A DNA stretch of 64,000 nucleotides from Lunularia cruciata (taxonomy: Eukaryota > Streptophyta > Marchantiopsida > Lunulariales > Lunulariaceae): assembly GCA_948567375.1 (NCBI GenBank), contig OX419755.1, positions 1,493,001 through 1,557,000 of the forward strand, in the 5' to 3' direction. Every line of letters begins with the position of its first letter. Position 1 is the stretch's first letter. Below, one piece after another: positions 32,740 through 45,493 of this stretch. The position numbers were made by a program, and so were the translations under genes. Under the pieces are notes generated by a model. The model made no database searches. It was not told where the DNA came from and saw only the letters and a program-made list of their open reading frames with translations.

Positions 32740-33039
32740 AACTTCAAACTCCTAGTTATTTGTTTGTGAATTATGGAGATGAGAAAGAGTTTCCCAAGTG
32801 GCATCATGAAGGGGATGCCCTTTCCAAAGGACTTTGTATTCAATATGTTGTTGACCACTATGTTGAATGTTGCAATGTGCAAGTGTACAATCAACTTCAT
32901 ACTCCTCATGATTGTTGATAGGGACAAGAGGCAGACAAGGAGGAGGTTGGACACAAGAAGAAAAGAAAGATGGAGTAGAAACAAAGGGTTTCAACTTGGA
33001 AATATAAAAGACATCATGGATTTGCATATGATAGGGCAA
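32740..33039 (-). pseudogene. G4 integrase end and chromodomain
   Basis: Reading leftward: MPYHMQIHDVFYISKLKPF is the integrase C-terminal hinge, followed by a Pro/Ser-rich linker and IEYKVLWKGHPLHDATWE, a clear chromodomain core. This marks G4 as a chromovirus. The 95-codon piece 33039-32752 is open. The element's LTR begins 50 bp further left at 32697. Confidence 0.75.
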
Positions 33040-33099
33040 GGCAAGTCAATAAGCAACAAGAGAAATGATTTGGATGACATTAAATGGACATATCTAATT

Positions 33100-34043
33100 A
33101 GGAGCAAGTTTACAAACTTGGGTATCAAGTGGGAGGGGTAGGTTACTAGAAGAGAGCATGACCTTATCATCAAGTTGAAAGGTGAGATCACAACAATGTT
33201 GGTCCAAATATTATTTCTTTCAATTTTGAGCAACAAGAAGATGAGATTTGGCTTGTGGGAGGGATTGGGATATTATGGTCAAGAAGGTGGAAGTAATATG
33301 AGGGACATGAGATGGAAGAGGAGCAAGAAGGGAATCTAGAACAAGTAGGTCTTGGCTAAAATTAAGGAAAAAGAGAGAGAATCCAATGCTTTGCGTATTT
33401 GGCACACTATTTGACAAAATATTGTAGGCAAATTTAATAGTTGCAAGACATTCATCTCAATTGGTATGGTGAATATTGACAAAGGCATGAAGCATATCCT
33501 CTAATGTGCAATTTTCATGTTTAGTTTGTCCATTAGTTTGAGGAAGGTAGGCCATGAACAAAGCAAGCTTGGTGCTAAGTACCTTGAAGAGTGCTTGCCA
33601 AAATTTTCTAGTGAATTGAGGATCATGGTTAGAGATGAGTGCACAAGTCATCCCATGACATGTGAAGAAATTGTCAAAATAGATCCCTGGGCTATTGTTA
33701 GAGCATCCACTTTATCAAAAGTTGTTGCCAAATGGATTTACTTACTAAGCTTATCTACAAACACCACAATTGCTAAATGATGTTACTTTGTCTTGGACAA
33801 GGATGTGATGAGATCTAAGGTCATATGTTCCCATTGCACACATGGGATGGAAAGTGGTTGAAGGAAGCCACTTGGTTTTTGATTGTTGGTCTTGTTGTAT
33901 TGGTAGCTCTCACAAGATTGGACAAACTCTTGAACATATTGTGCCATGATGGGCCACCACCATTGGCATTGTAGGGTACTCAAGGTCTTGTCCACACTCA
34001 TGTGACCAATGATTGGTAGGTCATGGGCTTCTTGAAGGCGCAC
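33100..34043 (-). pseudogene. G4 integrase zinc region and core
   Basis: The piece 34043-33783 has the H-H-C-C zinc region: HDLPIIGH, then SCESYQYNK, with the second Cys replaced by Tyr. WEHMTLDLI, the first catalytic Asp region, follows. The piece 33651-33457 has ALISNHDPQFTRKFWQALF, where the second catalytic Asp is Asn, and NGQTKHENCTLEDML, where the usual E is shifted to K/H. Stops separate the pieces. Confidence 0.75.
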
Positions 34044-34099
34044 AAGTCATAGATCACCCTTGGCTAGAACATAAATCCATTCTCATAGAATAGAAGGCC

Positions 34100-35600
34100 T
34101 TCCTTGAAGGAGAAGGTGTTATGTTCTTTTACTCTTTATGTGATCCAAATGTAATGTTTGCAACAAGGATTTATGATCAGCTTGCATGATCATTTGTTTC
34201 CCCAAGAGATAATGCCTCCATACCTTGGTGGTACCATTGCTAGTTGTTCTTGATCTTAAGCATAATAATTTCTTTTTGCAGTATTTAGTAGGTGAGATAG
34301 AAAGGTAATAGAATTCAACCATATAGAAATTCTTGCTATAACATAGCTCCAATAGCAAAGTTAGAAGCATCAAACTCAACCACACAAGGTAGTTGAGTAT
34401 CATATAGTTGAAGAATGGGTCTTGGAAACACCATATGTTTCAATTTTTGGAATGCTTCTTTGTGTTTGGTGGTCCACTAAAAGCTTGAGGTCTTCCCTAA
34501 GAGATCGGTCAATAGTATGGCCACATGAACATAGTAGCGGATGAATCATTGGTAAAAAATTGCCAATCCATTAAATGCTTGCATTTTTTATATCCTTCAG
34601 AGTATGCCTATGAGTAATGGCCTTGATTTTCTCCTCTTTTATCTTGATCCCCTATGATGAGAGCTTATGATCCAAGAATGTAACTTCCTCTTGCCAAAAG
34701 ACGCACTTTTACTTGTTGAACTTCCATTGACGTAGTTGTCTTAAGATTTCTTGCAGGTGATTTGCATGTTGTGCTTCCATCTTGCTGTAGGTTAAAATAT
34801 CATACAAGAATACCTCCATGTATTGATCAATAGCACATCCAACATCCAATGCATTTGATCCATGAAGACTATAGGAACATTAGTGAGCCCAAAAGGTAGA
34901 ACTTTCCATTCCAAATGCCCATACCTTGTGCAAAAGGTAGTCTTTTGCACATCTTCTCTATTAATGAGAATTTTCCAATAGTTGCTTTGGAGATCCAACC
35001 TAGAAAAGTATTGTGCTCCACTCAATTGTTCTAGTAAATTATCAATTTGAGGCAAGGGATATGTATTCTTCATTTTTTATTTATTGAAGCCATGGTAATC
35101 AATACAAAAGCAAAGTCCTCCATCCTTCTTTGCAACAAATAGTACCAATGCTCCCCAACAATATGTACTATATCATATGAAATCCTTCTCCAACAACTTT
35201 GGCAATGTTGTTCAAAGCTCATCCAACTCCTTTGGTGAGAGACAATATATGGGTCTACTTAGAGTACTTCTTAGCAATAACTTTATTTTGAAGGGCATAC
35301 CATGATTGAAGGGTAATCCGTTTGGTAGATCATCCAAAAATACATCTACAAACTCTTGAACTATTTGATCAACCATTGCTTGAGGAGACTTCCGGTCCTC
35401 ATCAGATTCTCCATGATTTGCAATTAGCTTGATCCACATTGCAAAAGTAGGTTTATCTTCTTTCAAAGCTTGCTTTATAGTTGCTTTACTAATAAACTTC
35501 CAATCTTGGGATTGACTATTCTTAGATGTCTTAATAAAAGGATATTCATACCTTAGTGTTGTATTTGACTTTGTTATTGAGTCCAATCAAATTGGACCTT
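34100..35600 (-). pseudogene. G4 RT and RNase H
   Basis: The piece 35586-35212 holds the RT N-terminal linker (EFVDVFLDDLPNGLPF, RPIYCLSPKELDEL). The piece 35073-34792 holds NTYPLPQIDNLLEQL, SRLDLQSNYWKI and WKVLPFGLTNVP. The catalytic LDD box region near 34800 is degraded. RNase H residues ADHKSLLQTLHLD lie near 34140-34200. Frameshifts occur throughout. Confidence 0.75.
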
Positions 35601-35800
35601 ATGACATTCAAGCCAAGGAAAACCTAAAATGACATCATAGTGTAAAGGTGCCACTACAAACATCATACACTCCAAACACTCCTTTCAAATCTTGAATGGA
35701 ATGCTTAATTCCTTTGCTAATTACATGGACATGCAACACTCTAAATTTCCAAAATCAACCAAAATCCTACAACCACAATCAAATATCATACCTTGCAAGT
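35601..35800 (-). pseudogene. G4 protease region, 3' side of C6 insertion
   Basis: This is a decayed protease segment, collinear with 63740-63860 of G3. LTR-C copy C6 begins at 35801. The G4 sequence continues at 37678, as shown by G3, where the two flanks are adjacent. Confidence 0.55.
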
Positions 35801-37672
35801 TGTGACAACCCGGCAAATATCACTTTTGCAGTAATCGGGTAAGTACAGTTTGTTCCCGCAGAGATACAAGTCAGAATTGGTCAAATACAAAGCAAACAGT
35901 AACAATGTAGTTCTTCTTGGTTGCGTCTTTAATCTCTCAGGTAGAAACCACACCCAAAAGAGAGTAACAAGCACTGACTCGCAGTCTTGTCACCAATTAA
36001 CACTCCATAATCACAACTCCATCAAATCTTTCCAAACAATCTTGATTGTGATGATTCAGGCTCTCCCAAAAACGGCACTTCACTGCAAAATGACTTCGCC
36101 TCAAAATTGTGTTCTACCCCTCCACGGAAGGCACAACTTCCTCGATTGAAATTGCTTCACATCAACTTCGCACTGCACTCCTAAATGCAGAATACTACCA
36201 ACACTACAATTCCTCTCAGATCTATCAAGGCATTGCTTCGATTGCACTTCACTTAGGATCAAACACATAGAATGAAGATCAAGGCTGTGGAATCCAACAT
36301 CCAACAAACACTCACAAACACAATTGCAAAGTTGATACTCGGAATCAAGCTCAAGCGACAAGCACTGCTTCACAGCACTTTGCTTTATCTATTCTCAGAA
36401 ATAATGAGCACTGAACAACAATTTCATGTGAATGCCACTCTTAAGTAATGAACAATCGACAGTTCTAACAACTATACCGTTCTACCACAACTGTTCTAAC
36501 CTGCAGATCCAAAATGACAATGCAACCTTTCATATCTGCCCCTTCAAATCTCAAATCGGTTTCTACTCCGATCCGATGTCTACTTCTTCTTCAGCTTTCA
36601 AACCCGACCCCGAAGTAATCTTACTTCCTACTACATTTTCCTCGGGTTTCACATCTCCTACTTCTTTGACTAATTCTAAGACTTCTCCTTCCTGATATGC
36701 AATTACTATCATAATTAAGCCTTCTAAATCTCTATCTCACGACCCACTCTTCTCTAAAGTGTCAAATGTCAAATCCAAAGACACTTGCACTCCTATCTCT
36801 CTTACCTTGGGTTTAACTACTATCAATTCCTTTACTAATTCTTTTGTGTCATCATCAAGAATTGTAATTGAAACCATTAATACACTATCTACACTTTCAA
36901 TTTGTAGCCCATTTTCCCCTAATCATTCATGTTACTAACCTGAAGACACTTACTATCTGATCCTGCACTTCGGGTTTATTCACTGCTGTTACTTCTCCTT
37001 CACTTTCTATCATATCTTCAATCAGAACTGAAATTGAAGTCATAGGTATCATAACTATCTTCTTTCCCTACTCTAACTTCCTCTGATCCCTCAAGCAAAA
37101 CTCCCCAAGTCTCCTTCATTGCACTCTGAGGTCCGCTTACCTCGGATTTAGTCATCTTCATCTTGAGGCAAAGTCTTTAGACCCAAAGTCCGAAGTACAA
37201 AGTCCGAATTACAAAGTCACATTGACCCGAAGACACTTTGACCCAAAGTACATCTACTCTCAAAACTTCAAATGCTTGAAACTTCTTCTACGCACCTCTA
37301 AACTTTGCAATTTTGGTAGCAATGGAAAGCACTAAACGAGACGCTTCCAACGAGATATAACATGCTTGATTTGGAGTTGTGGTCACTGAGATATGGCCCC
37401 CGCAAGAATCCTGAGATATGGCAACTTCTATTTCTCTTTCGGCGTCTGCCCTCTTTAATGTCTGATCTGAGTTTTTCCCTCCTCTGACACAAAGTAAGCT
37501 TCTTCGGATCTGATCCAAACCAAGCCCTTCTTCCTCTTACACAAAATTGACTTCCTCAGGTCTGATCAAAACACAAGTTTGTACTCATTTCTTCTCCATT
37601 TGGTTTCAATTTGGTTTCAGCAAGGCATTTCTTCTTCTAAACTCCTCCAAAATGAAAAATGTGTGTACCACA
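35801..37672 (-). mobile_element. LTR-C copy C6 (minus), internally deleted
   Basis: On the plus strand it begins TGTGACAACCCGGC and ends GTGTACCACA, with a perfect CAAGT duplication at 35796-35800 and 37673-37677. It is 1872 bp, half the usual size. The 3' tail and the C-terminus of the ORF (stop at 36563-36565) are present. The Trp-rich domain and most of the coiled coil are absent, and the 5' portion is unlike the other units. It still has both termini and a target duplication, so it integrated in this form or was deleted later. In the tail ORF (36101-36373) a deletion has shifted the frame. Confidence 0.85.
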
Positions 37673-37677
37673 CAAGT

Positions 37678-38946
37678 AAAGCAAACTTGTATAGGTCAAA
37701 CCTTCAATTGCATTAGAACTAATAAAGTTCCCAATAGATGATTCAAGTTCTCCTAGGGAAACAATGATTAGGGAAACAAGAAAAAAATATCCTTGTTTCC
37801 CTAATCATCATGCTCCACAAAATCCATTTGGGTGATATATTTTGGGATCGTCTATCCTGAAGTAGACATTCAACAATGTGATGCCCAATTTGGTGATAAA
37901 TAGAAAAAAACTACTATTTTGGTTGCAATCTTTCCCTATCTATAAGGCCAAGTGGTTTTTGTTAGATGGCATCAATCTCCATTAATGCTTGCTCCTCTAT
38001 CCATGTGTAGTGTGTGGGTAGGTTTTGTGAAGGCTGAGGTCAAGACCAAGTTTCCACAACCAAGGAATCAAAATGCTCAATCTAGTGCATGGGTTCCTCC
38101 AAGTGTTTGGGCTCTCACACAATCACTTCCTATTTGGTGCATGACTTCAAGCTCCTCACAAATTGATCTAGAGCTTTACCTTCTAATTTATCTAGAACTT
38201 GTATTATGGTGTTTTGGAATGAGTGATGTAGCTCCTTAAAAAACCAATCTACTTTAGTTTTGCCAACCTATCTTGGACTGCTCTTATGGTATTTATCACT
38301 TAGAATTGCCAAATTATTATGCTCTTCAATTTTCCTATGTTGAGATTGGCACAAAAAAATGCTATTTAGCTCACTCCACTCAGAATTGCAACCATAGTTT
38401 TTCCACTCTATCCAATTGGATTGAAGCCCATAGAACTTATCTTTGTTCATCTTGAAGGTTTGTAGCTTCAAAATAACATTCATAATCAGACACAAAATTC
38501 TCCACTATGCCCAAGAGGTTCTTGCTTTCAAATACCTTAGGTTTTTGAAATTGAATTTGCTATTGTCCTTCTCAAAATGGTGCTCTTTCTACATTCTCTT
38601 GATGATCTCATTCTTCCAACAATTGAGTAAGATACTCAATTTGTTGTTGCATAGCAATGATAACTTTTGGCATTGCCACCATGGGTACTACTCTATCAAA
38701 TGACCTACAATTTATCTAAGTTAACATGTAGTTGCAACATGTCCACCATTCTCCATAAGTTACAATCTGAAGTACCAAAGGTTAATCAAACAAGGTGATT
38801 GCATTCAAAAATTCTACCCAAAGCATGAAATGATGAACTACGTGAAAGGATGTTGGGGTAGTTCATGGAAATAAAAATCCCAATGGTTTGGTGGAAATGG
38901 ATTTAGTGGTCCATAAATTCCATCCATCTATCCAATTCTTGCTCTA
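37678..38946 (-). pseudogene. G4 gag and nucleocapsid remnant
   Basis: Collinear with G3 62480-63720 in reverse. The end nearest G2 matches the G3 leader (ATGGAATTTATGGACCACC). Gag residues are readable in 38495-38268. The zinc-knuckle region (37863-37917) has lost its Cys codons, whereas G3 keeps all four. Confidence 0.65.
37764..37808. repeat. 17-bp perfect hairpin in G4
   Basis: The arms ATGATTAGGGAAACAAG (37764-37780) and its inverse (37792-37808) are separated by 11 nt. The equivalent G3 sequence near 63615 has only one arm, so one arm was made by inverted copying. Confidence 0.75.
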
Positions 38947-39547
38947 TGTAATACTCCGAGGATAAGAAAACTCTCTAAGAGAGATCAAGAGAGAAAATGC
39001 AAGTTTCACACTCAATACTTTGATGCCTCAAAGGAGCACCTTCTTTATATCATATATCAAATAGGATTCTTTCAAAAGAAGCTCCACCCATGGATCATAT
39101 ATATAAATTGGTGACTTGTTAGCAAGCTCCATCCTTGGATTAGTTGTTTGGATGGGTGACATGTCAATCCTTGTCCTATCTAGTTGGTCAAATAGGTTTG
39201 ACCAAAGGGAATCTTTAAGGAATATTCTTATAGAGAGCTTGGAATCACATGGGTGATGTAAAATTGGAAAGCTCTCAACAAGAAAAAGTAGAAAGGGAAG
39301 AAGGAAAGATGTTTTAAGCCCTACAAGGTTGAAATGTTTCCACTTTTGAGGCCTAATTCATCCATTTAGGCTTCCAAAATTAGCTCTAAAGGTTCCAAGT
39401 TATTTTCAATATTTGCTCTATTAGTAGAAGTACTCTTGTGGTGACACCTCTGTCTGATCTTCCTAACCCATTGTACACAACATTTTTCTAGATGTTATCC
39501 AAGCCAATTTTCACCTCTAGATAATATGTCTAGCTATTTGTATTATA
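38947..39547 (-). repeat. G2 3' LTR (LTR-A)
   Basis: This LTR is 601 bp. On the plus strand it begins TGTAATACTCCGAGG and ends TTGTATTATA. Its partner is 52152-52734. Confidence 0.85.
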
Positions 39548-39550
39548 GAA

Positions 39551-39562
39551 CTCTCCCCTTTT
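39551..39562 (-). other. G2 polypurine tract
   Basis: The minus strand reads AAAAGGGGAGAG immediately before the 3' LTR, as expected for plus-strand priming. Confidence 0.75.
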
Positions 39563-39892
39563 AAAATATAACATCCTCATTGCAAAGTTGTTGCTCAAAA
39601 GATTGAACTAACACTAGTGCATTGGTCAAGTTGGCTGTTGGCTCCCATGTTGCCTCATAGAGTGGTTACCCTTTCCAATGGACCAGATATTCTTTATGTG
39701 GATGGCAAGTACTATGGATGCATTTCTAAAGAATGCATTCGATCTCATACTCCTTCACCTCATCAACAAGTGTTGGACAAGGTTGAATTTCTTAGATGGA
39801 AGAGAAGTGGGATGACCAGGGAGCATATCAACATAATAAGGAAATATGAAACACCAGGTGGATCTTCACATGTAACAATAGCTCAAGGTGAT
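39563..39892 (-). pseudogene. G2 chromodomain and integrase end
   Basis: The chromodomain residues EYLVHWKG are near 39690-39720, then ATWEPTANLT near 39620-39660. Upstream, the hinge VKIHLVFHISLL is at about 39828-39870. C4 interrupts at 39892, and the sequence continues at 47390. Confidence 0.7.
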
Positions 39893-40327
39893 TGTGGTAC
39901 CTACATTTTTTTAATTTATTTTTAAATAGAGAAGAAGAAGTGTATAGAGAAGTCGGATTGCGCCTGTATGACCAAAGAAAGCGAAGAAAAGAGTCTTTGG
40001 GATGAAACCCAAGGTAACATGGCTTTGGGTCATAAGGCAAAGTACTTGTACTTGTCCTGTCAGCATAAACCCAAAGTTGACCTCGGGTCAAGACGTGACG
40101 AAGAACCCAAAGACAAAGACGGAGAGAGAGAGACTTTGTATTGGGCGGCGCGAGCGGATCCAAAGAACCTATAACAAACTTCTTTGGAGTCAGTGCAATC
40201 AAGAAAGTACTAGGAAGAAAGTAATGACCTCAGGATCAAGAACTTCTTGATAGTGACAGGCAACAACTTCACCAAATCAGAAATTTGAGAAAAAGAGCGA
40301 TCAAAGAGTGACTGATTGGCGCAAGAC

Positions 40328-40334
40328 TATAAAA
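40328..40334 (+). promoter_or_regulatory. TATA box of LTR-C copy C4
   Basis: GACTATAAAATT lies 435 bp into the unit and 27 bp before ATG 40362. It is the same arrangement as in C2, retained in a diverged subfamily. Confidence 0.5.
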
Positions 40335-42472
40335 TTACGCGGTGCGCAAGAAGAAGTAGCAATGTCTAGTTGCTACCCGGTGCCTATTTAGAGTAGACCC
40401 AAAGTTATGCAAATTGCACATCCGTAGGAAGAGAAGTGGGTTCGGATTTTAGGGACGATCTTCCACAAGAGAAAAGTGAGGAAGCACATGATGGCACCGA
40501 AAGTGAGCAAGCAGAGTGCGGTGAGAGGGCTTGCAATTCATCAATTAGAAGAAATAGCACGGATCGAAGTCTTGACAAGACTTTGTATCACATTCCTGGC
40601 CTGGAATTGGAATTTTAGTTTTCCAAGTTTCATGGTAGAAATTGTAGCAAGCAACTGCAAGGATGGGCCGAAGCATGAGGGGAAGAGAGGAAATCCTGCT
40701 CAATGGACGGAGGCGGATTGGAGAGTAGTGTAAGGAAGTCATTCAATCCACCCCGCACTAAGAATGGGTATGAGATGGATAGTTATAGAGACTCTGAGTG
40801 GAGAGGAATTGTAAGCGCGATGATGGCTATGTTCAAACCAAAGCAAACCACCTATGTTACTTTGCAACAAGCAGTGTTCTTTCACCAAATGTTTGCAGGA
40901 GAGGCAGTAGATTGGGCAAAATGCTTGCATCAGAGAGTGGGGCAGATGATTTCAGGATGAAGAATGGATATGCCACCACATTATTTTGTGCCATTTGCAG
41001 TGCATTTTTGTTTTGGGTTGAACTTGCTGACTTTAGAAGAGCAAAGTTGAATGCGGTTGCACTTTCATCCAGATTTGTGCAAGGAAGCCGATGCAAATGA
41101 GCGATATTATATGGAGAGAGTGCAAGAGGGGGATAAGTACTACAAAGAGAGTAGGAGAGAAAAGATCATAGCAATTGACCTTCCAAGGGCGCAAAAGGGA
41201 GCCAAGCCTAAGAGTCTTGTTGCAACAGTACAACCCTAGAAAGTTCCAAAGCTTAACCTGATGACGGTGATAGTGAAGACAAAGGAAATTGTGTAGGAAG
41301 AAGAAGAAGAATTAAAAGGAGAAACCGGATCAAAGGAAGGAGTGTCGGGCAAAGAAGAGGAGTTTACACTATGAAGTGAAGAATCGAGTAGTGACAGCAA
41401 AGGCAAAGCGGAGGTTCAGCAAGTGATATAGCTAATGAAAGAGGTCGGAAAGCCAAGTCCCAAAGTTTCCATGATGGAACGAGGTAGTGAGAAGAAGAAG
41501 GAAGAAGAAGGCAAAGCAAAACCCCAAGCTGCCAAGCGTGACAATGCCTTGAATGTATCTGTAGTGGGGCCCAATAAACTTACTCAAAAAGAGGGAGAAA
41601 GTTGTGAGGAGGAAACTTTGAACGTGCAAAGATCTTGACTTTGGGGCAAGGTATCAAATGTAGAAGAGTCAGAACCCAAAGTCCGAGCCGAGGATGAAAG
41701 GTGCGAAGGAGTGGACTATTTGTCCAAGGTAGTATGCCCGTGTTGACGATGTTGCAGCAGAAGAAGATGGAGATGATAAGTGCCAAGTTCAACGTACCAG
41801 ATGAATTAGCAGTGGTAAAAACTTGGAGTGCCAAAACCTTGTTGTTACGAAGTAAGCTGACAAGAGTGGAGATGGAGGTCAAAGAACTTTGGGTTGAGGA
41901 GGTTCTTTGGAGTAAGCACTTTGAGGCAACAAGGGAAGAGTTAGTAAAGAATCGTGAGGAACTGAAGGAGATGACTGCAATGACTGCGGGATTGAAAGGA
42001 GAACTTGCAGCGGTGCGTGTCGAGTTGATACACTCCAAGGCAATTGCTGCGGTGATGGAGCAAGAGTTGGAGAGCCTTAAGAAGAGGGCTGTGGTGCCCA
42101 CATTTTTTGTTTTTTTCAAAATAAAGAAGAAGAAGTGTATAGAGAAGTCGGATTGCGCCTATATGGCCGAAGAAGGCAAAGAAAATAGTCTTTGAGATGA
42201 AACCTGAAGTAAAGTGACTTTGGGTCATAAGGCGAAGTACTTGGAAATGCCCTATCAGCATACAACCCGAAGTAAGGAGTCTTTGTATCGAGAGCTCAAC
42301 CCAAGGCGAAGTCAGTCTAACAACCTTTCGTCGGACCAAGAAATTCAAGAAGGGACCATTCAAAACTGGCGGTCCATACGCGCAAAGTTTGATTAACAGT
42401 GACAGGTGCATGCAGGAGGTGTGATTTCTTGGAAGAAACTCAAAGTGAAGAAAGACAAAGAAAGTGCAACTC

Positions 42473-42480
42473 TATAAAAA
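42473..42480 (+). promoter_or_regulatory. TATA box of LTR-C copy C3
   Basis: CTCTATAAAAATT lies 383 bp into the unit and 20 bp before ATG 42500. Confidence 0.6.
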
Positions 42481-42499
42481 TTCAACTCGCAACGATGAA

Positions 42500-45078
42500 A
42501 TGTCAAGTAATTTTCCTTCGCCGTTGAGAAGTCGTCTTGCAGGAGATCGTGGGAAGGGAAATAGAGTTGGAAACGTGATAGTGTGTAAGGGAGAAGTCGC
42601 AAGAGTGAAATCAAGAGATAGTGAGAAGGCAGGAGAGATGGGAGGAGGAAAGAAGAACTCTGAATTTGTAGTGAGAAATCATGTGATTTGGAGGTTAGAT
42701 GTGATTGCTTGGATTGAAGTCTTGAGCAGACTTTGGATCACTTTCTTGGCGTGGAACTGGAACGTGAGTTTCCGGGTTTCATGATAGAGATCATTGAGAG
42801 CAAGTGTCTTGATAGACCTGAGGAAGAAGGGAAGAGAGGAAATCCAGCTTGCTAGACAGAGTCGGATTGGAGACTAGTACTCGGGAAGGAAGCAGGCTCG
42901 GAGCAAGAGGCCACGTTCTTGGGGAAGGGAGAGATAGACCAAGAAACCCAAGAGGTGAGCGATGCATTCTCGTCAAAACGGACAAAGAATGGGTATAAAG
43001 TCAAGAGTTATAAAGACCTTGTAAAGAGAGGAATTGTGAGTGCTCTGATGGCAATCCTGAAGCCGGAGAGAACAATGTATGTGATGAAACACCGAGCGGT
43101 GTTCTTTCACAAGTTGTTTGTAGGAGAACCGATCAATTGGGCAAGGTGTTTCCATGGGAGAACGCAACAAATGGTGTGGAATCTTTGAGATAAATTGCCT
43201 CCAAACTACATTGTGCCGTTTGCAGCGCATTTCTACCTCGGGTTGAATTTGCTGAACTCGGCGGAGCAAACTTGGATGGTGTCGCACTTCCATCCTGATT
43301 TGAGAAAGGAGGTCGATGTAGAGGAGCAGCAGTACATTTTGCAAATCAGAAGCACTGATGAGTACTACAAGAAGACGGGGAAGACTGTGGAGATCGAAGT
43401 GAGTACTCCAAACTTGACAAAGAGAAGTCGGCAAGGTGAAGCCAAAGACACGAAGAAACCTTGGAAGACCAAGAGAGGAAACTCAAGGTGAGGTATGGTG
43501 GTGATCGAGTCGAAAGATGAAGACTCGAAAGGTGATGCCGAGCTCAAGACCAAAGACTCGGAACACAAGGAGGAGCCTGAGCTCACGCTACAGAGTGGAG
43601 ATACAAGTAGCGATAGTGATGAGGGTGGAGAAATGACATCGGCACCAGGTGCTGCAGAAGAAGAAGAAGAAGAAGTACCACCAGCAATTGAAGCCAAGGA
43701 CAACACGCAGTTGGAAGACAAAGTACCCAAGCCCGAAGAGGAGAAGATCGCAGTGCAGAGGGGAGTCTGCTCAAGGTGTAAGGCAAAGTGTGAAGCAAGT
43801 CCGAGTACTGTGAAAGAAGAAGCGAATGCAAGCTCGAGAAGCAAGGCGTCCATTCCGATACGACGACTGCAGAGAAGAAGGCGAGTATCGGATGAACATG
43901 AAGTACGAAGGGAAGTGGCCACGCAAGAAGAAGTAAACCCAAGCGATGGAGTCGAGTATCTACGAGAGGTGGTGTGTCCTCTGCTGGTGAAGTTAGAATA
44001 CAAGAAGAAGGAGATGCAATTGACTTGTCCAGAGGTAAAGACTGTCTTGCAGGTGTTGTCTAGATTAGAAGAAGAAAACCCGGAGTTGAAGAAGAGTATA
44101 ACCCGAGGTGAGGAGGAAAGGGAAGTACTGCAAGCGGAGGTAGTAGTGAGGACTCAGGTAATTGAAGACCTGAAGAGAGAAGTGAGTTATCGAGAGGATC
44201 TTGTGAAGAAGAGTGACATAGCAAGGGAGAGACAAGTAGTTGAGTACGAGATCTTGAAGCAACAGTTTGTTGATTCAAGAGTAGAAGTTATCCATGCTAT
44301 GGCAAGAGTTGCAGCAAAGGATCAAGAGCTTGATAGGGTGATGGAGAGTGTCAAAGAGAAGAAGCAACTCTGGCAAAGAGAGTTGGCAGCACGATATAGA
44401 GAAGAAGAAAGATTACGAGAGTTACTTCGTAATCAGGAGGAGAGAGTGGTACAGAAGGAGAAGGAGAAGGAGACGGTGAAAGCCGAGTTCGAAGCGGAAT
44501 TGGCAATGTACAGGGAAGACTGGCTTGCAGATCAAGAGCGAGAGAGGAAGATGAGATTGGAGCCTTTGAAGGAGATAGTTCTCCAGATGAATGCCATGTT
44601 GAGTACAGAGGCCAACATTCGGATTGAAGAGACGAGGCTGCACAAGTTGAAGTTGTTGGTGAAGGAGATGAGGCAAACACAGGCAAAGGACACGGATTTG
44701 AATGCCTTGTTAATAAGTCTCAGAACTCGTGTAGATAGGAAGATCTTAGAGGTAGAAGACAACATTTCAATTAGATTAGACTTAGTAAAAATAAAGATAG
44801 AAAAACTTTGGAAAGATGTTAGAGCAAAACCCAAAGTAGATAACACAGGAGTGCAAATGTCTTCGGAATTACTAGTGGAGACATTAGAGAAGAGTGGGTC
44901 GAGAGATGAAGAGTTAGATAGACTACCCACTAGTGCAATTTTGGAATAGGAAAGAGAATTGTTGGATCTGGTAGAAGAGGTAGAAGATATGAAACCCGAG
45001 GACAGAGTAGTAGGAAGTAAATTTACTTCGGGTTTGGGTTTGAAAGCCAAGGAAGAAGTAGACATTGGATTGGAGTAG
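42500..45078 (+). pseudogene. LTR-C long ORF, copy C3
   Basis: From ATG 42500 (MSSNFPSPLRSRLAG) to the family stop at 45076-45078. It is broken by a 1-bp loss near 42770 (TTTCC in place of TTTTCC) and by stops at about 42855, 43186, 43489 and 44947, several of them CGA-to-TGA or CAG-to-TAG changes. The last large piece, 43495-44949, is open for 484 codons and shows the acidic segment, IPIRRLQRRRRV and the whole coiled coil. It is the longest unbroken protein segment in the window. The function is unknown. Confidence 0.75.
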
Positions 45079-45292
45079 TAACAGTTTTGAGATTTGAAGA
45101 GGCAGATATGTAGAGGTGCATTGTTATTTTGGAGCTACAGGTTAGAAAAGTTGTTGTAGAACGGTATAGTTGTTAGAACTGTCAATTTGTTCACTACTTA
45201 AGAGTGGCATTCGCAGTATTATGTTGTTTAGTGCTCATAATTCTGAGAATAGATAAAGCGAAGTGCTGTGAAGCAGTGCTCGTCGCTTAAGC

Positions 45293-45493
45293 TTGATTCC
45301 GAGTATCAACTTTGCAATTGTGTTTGTGAGTGTTTGGAGAAATTTGAAGTGCAAGTCAGAGTGCTTGTTGGATGTTGGATTCCACAGCCTTGATCTTCAT
45401 TCTGTGTGTTTGATCCTGAGTGAAGTGCAATCAGAGCAATGCCTTGATAGATCTGAGAGGAATTGTAGTGTTGGTAGTATTTTGCATTTGTGA
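45293..45493 (+). other. Tail ORF of LTR-C copy C3 (66 codons)
   Basis: Same ORF as 7393-7599, lacking the first two codons of the long form. The end NCSVGSILHL is conserved. Coding status is unproven. Confidence 0.22.
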
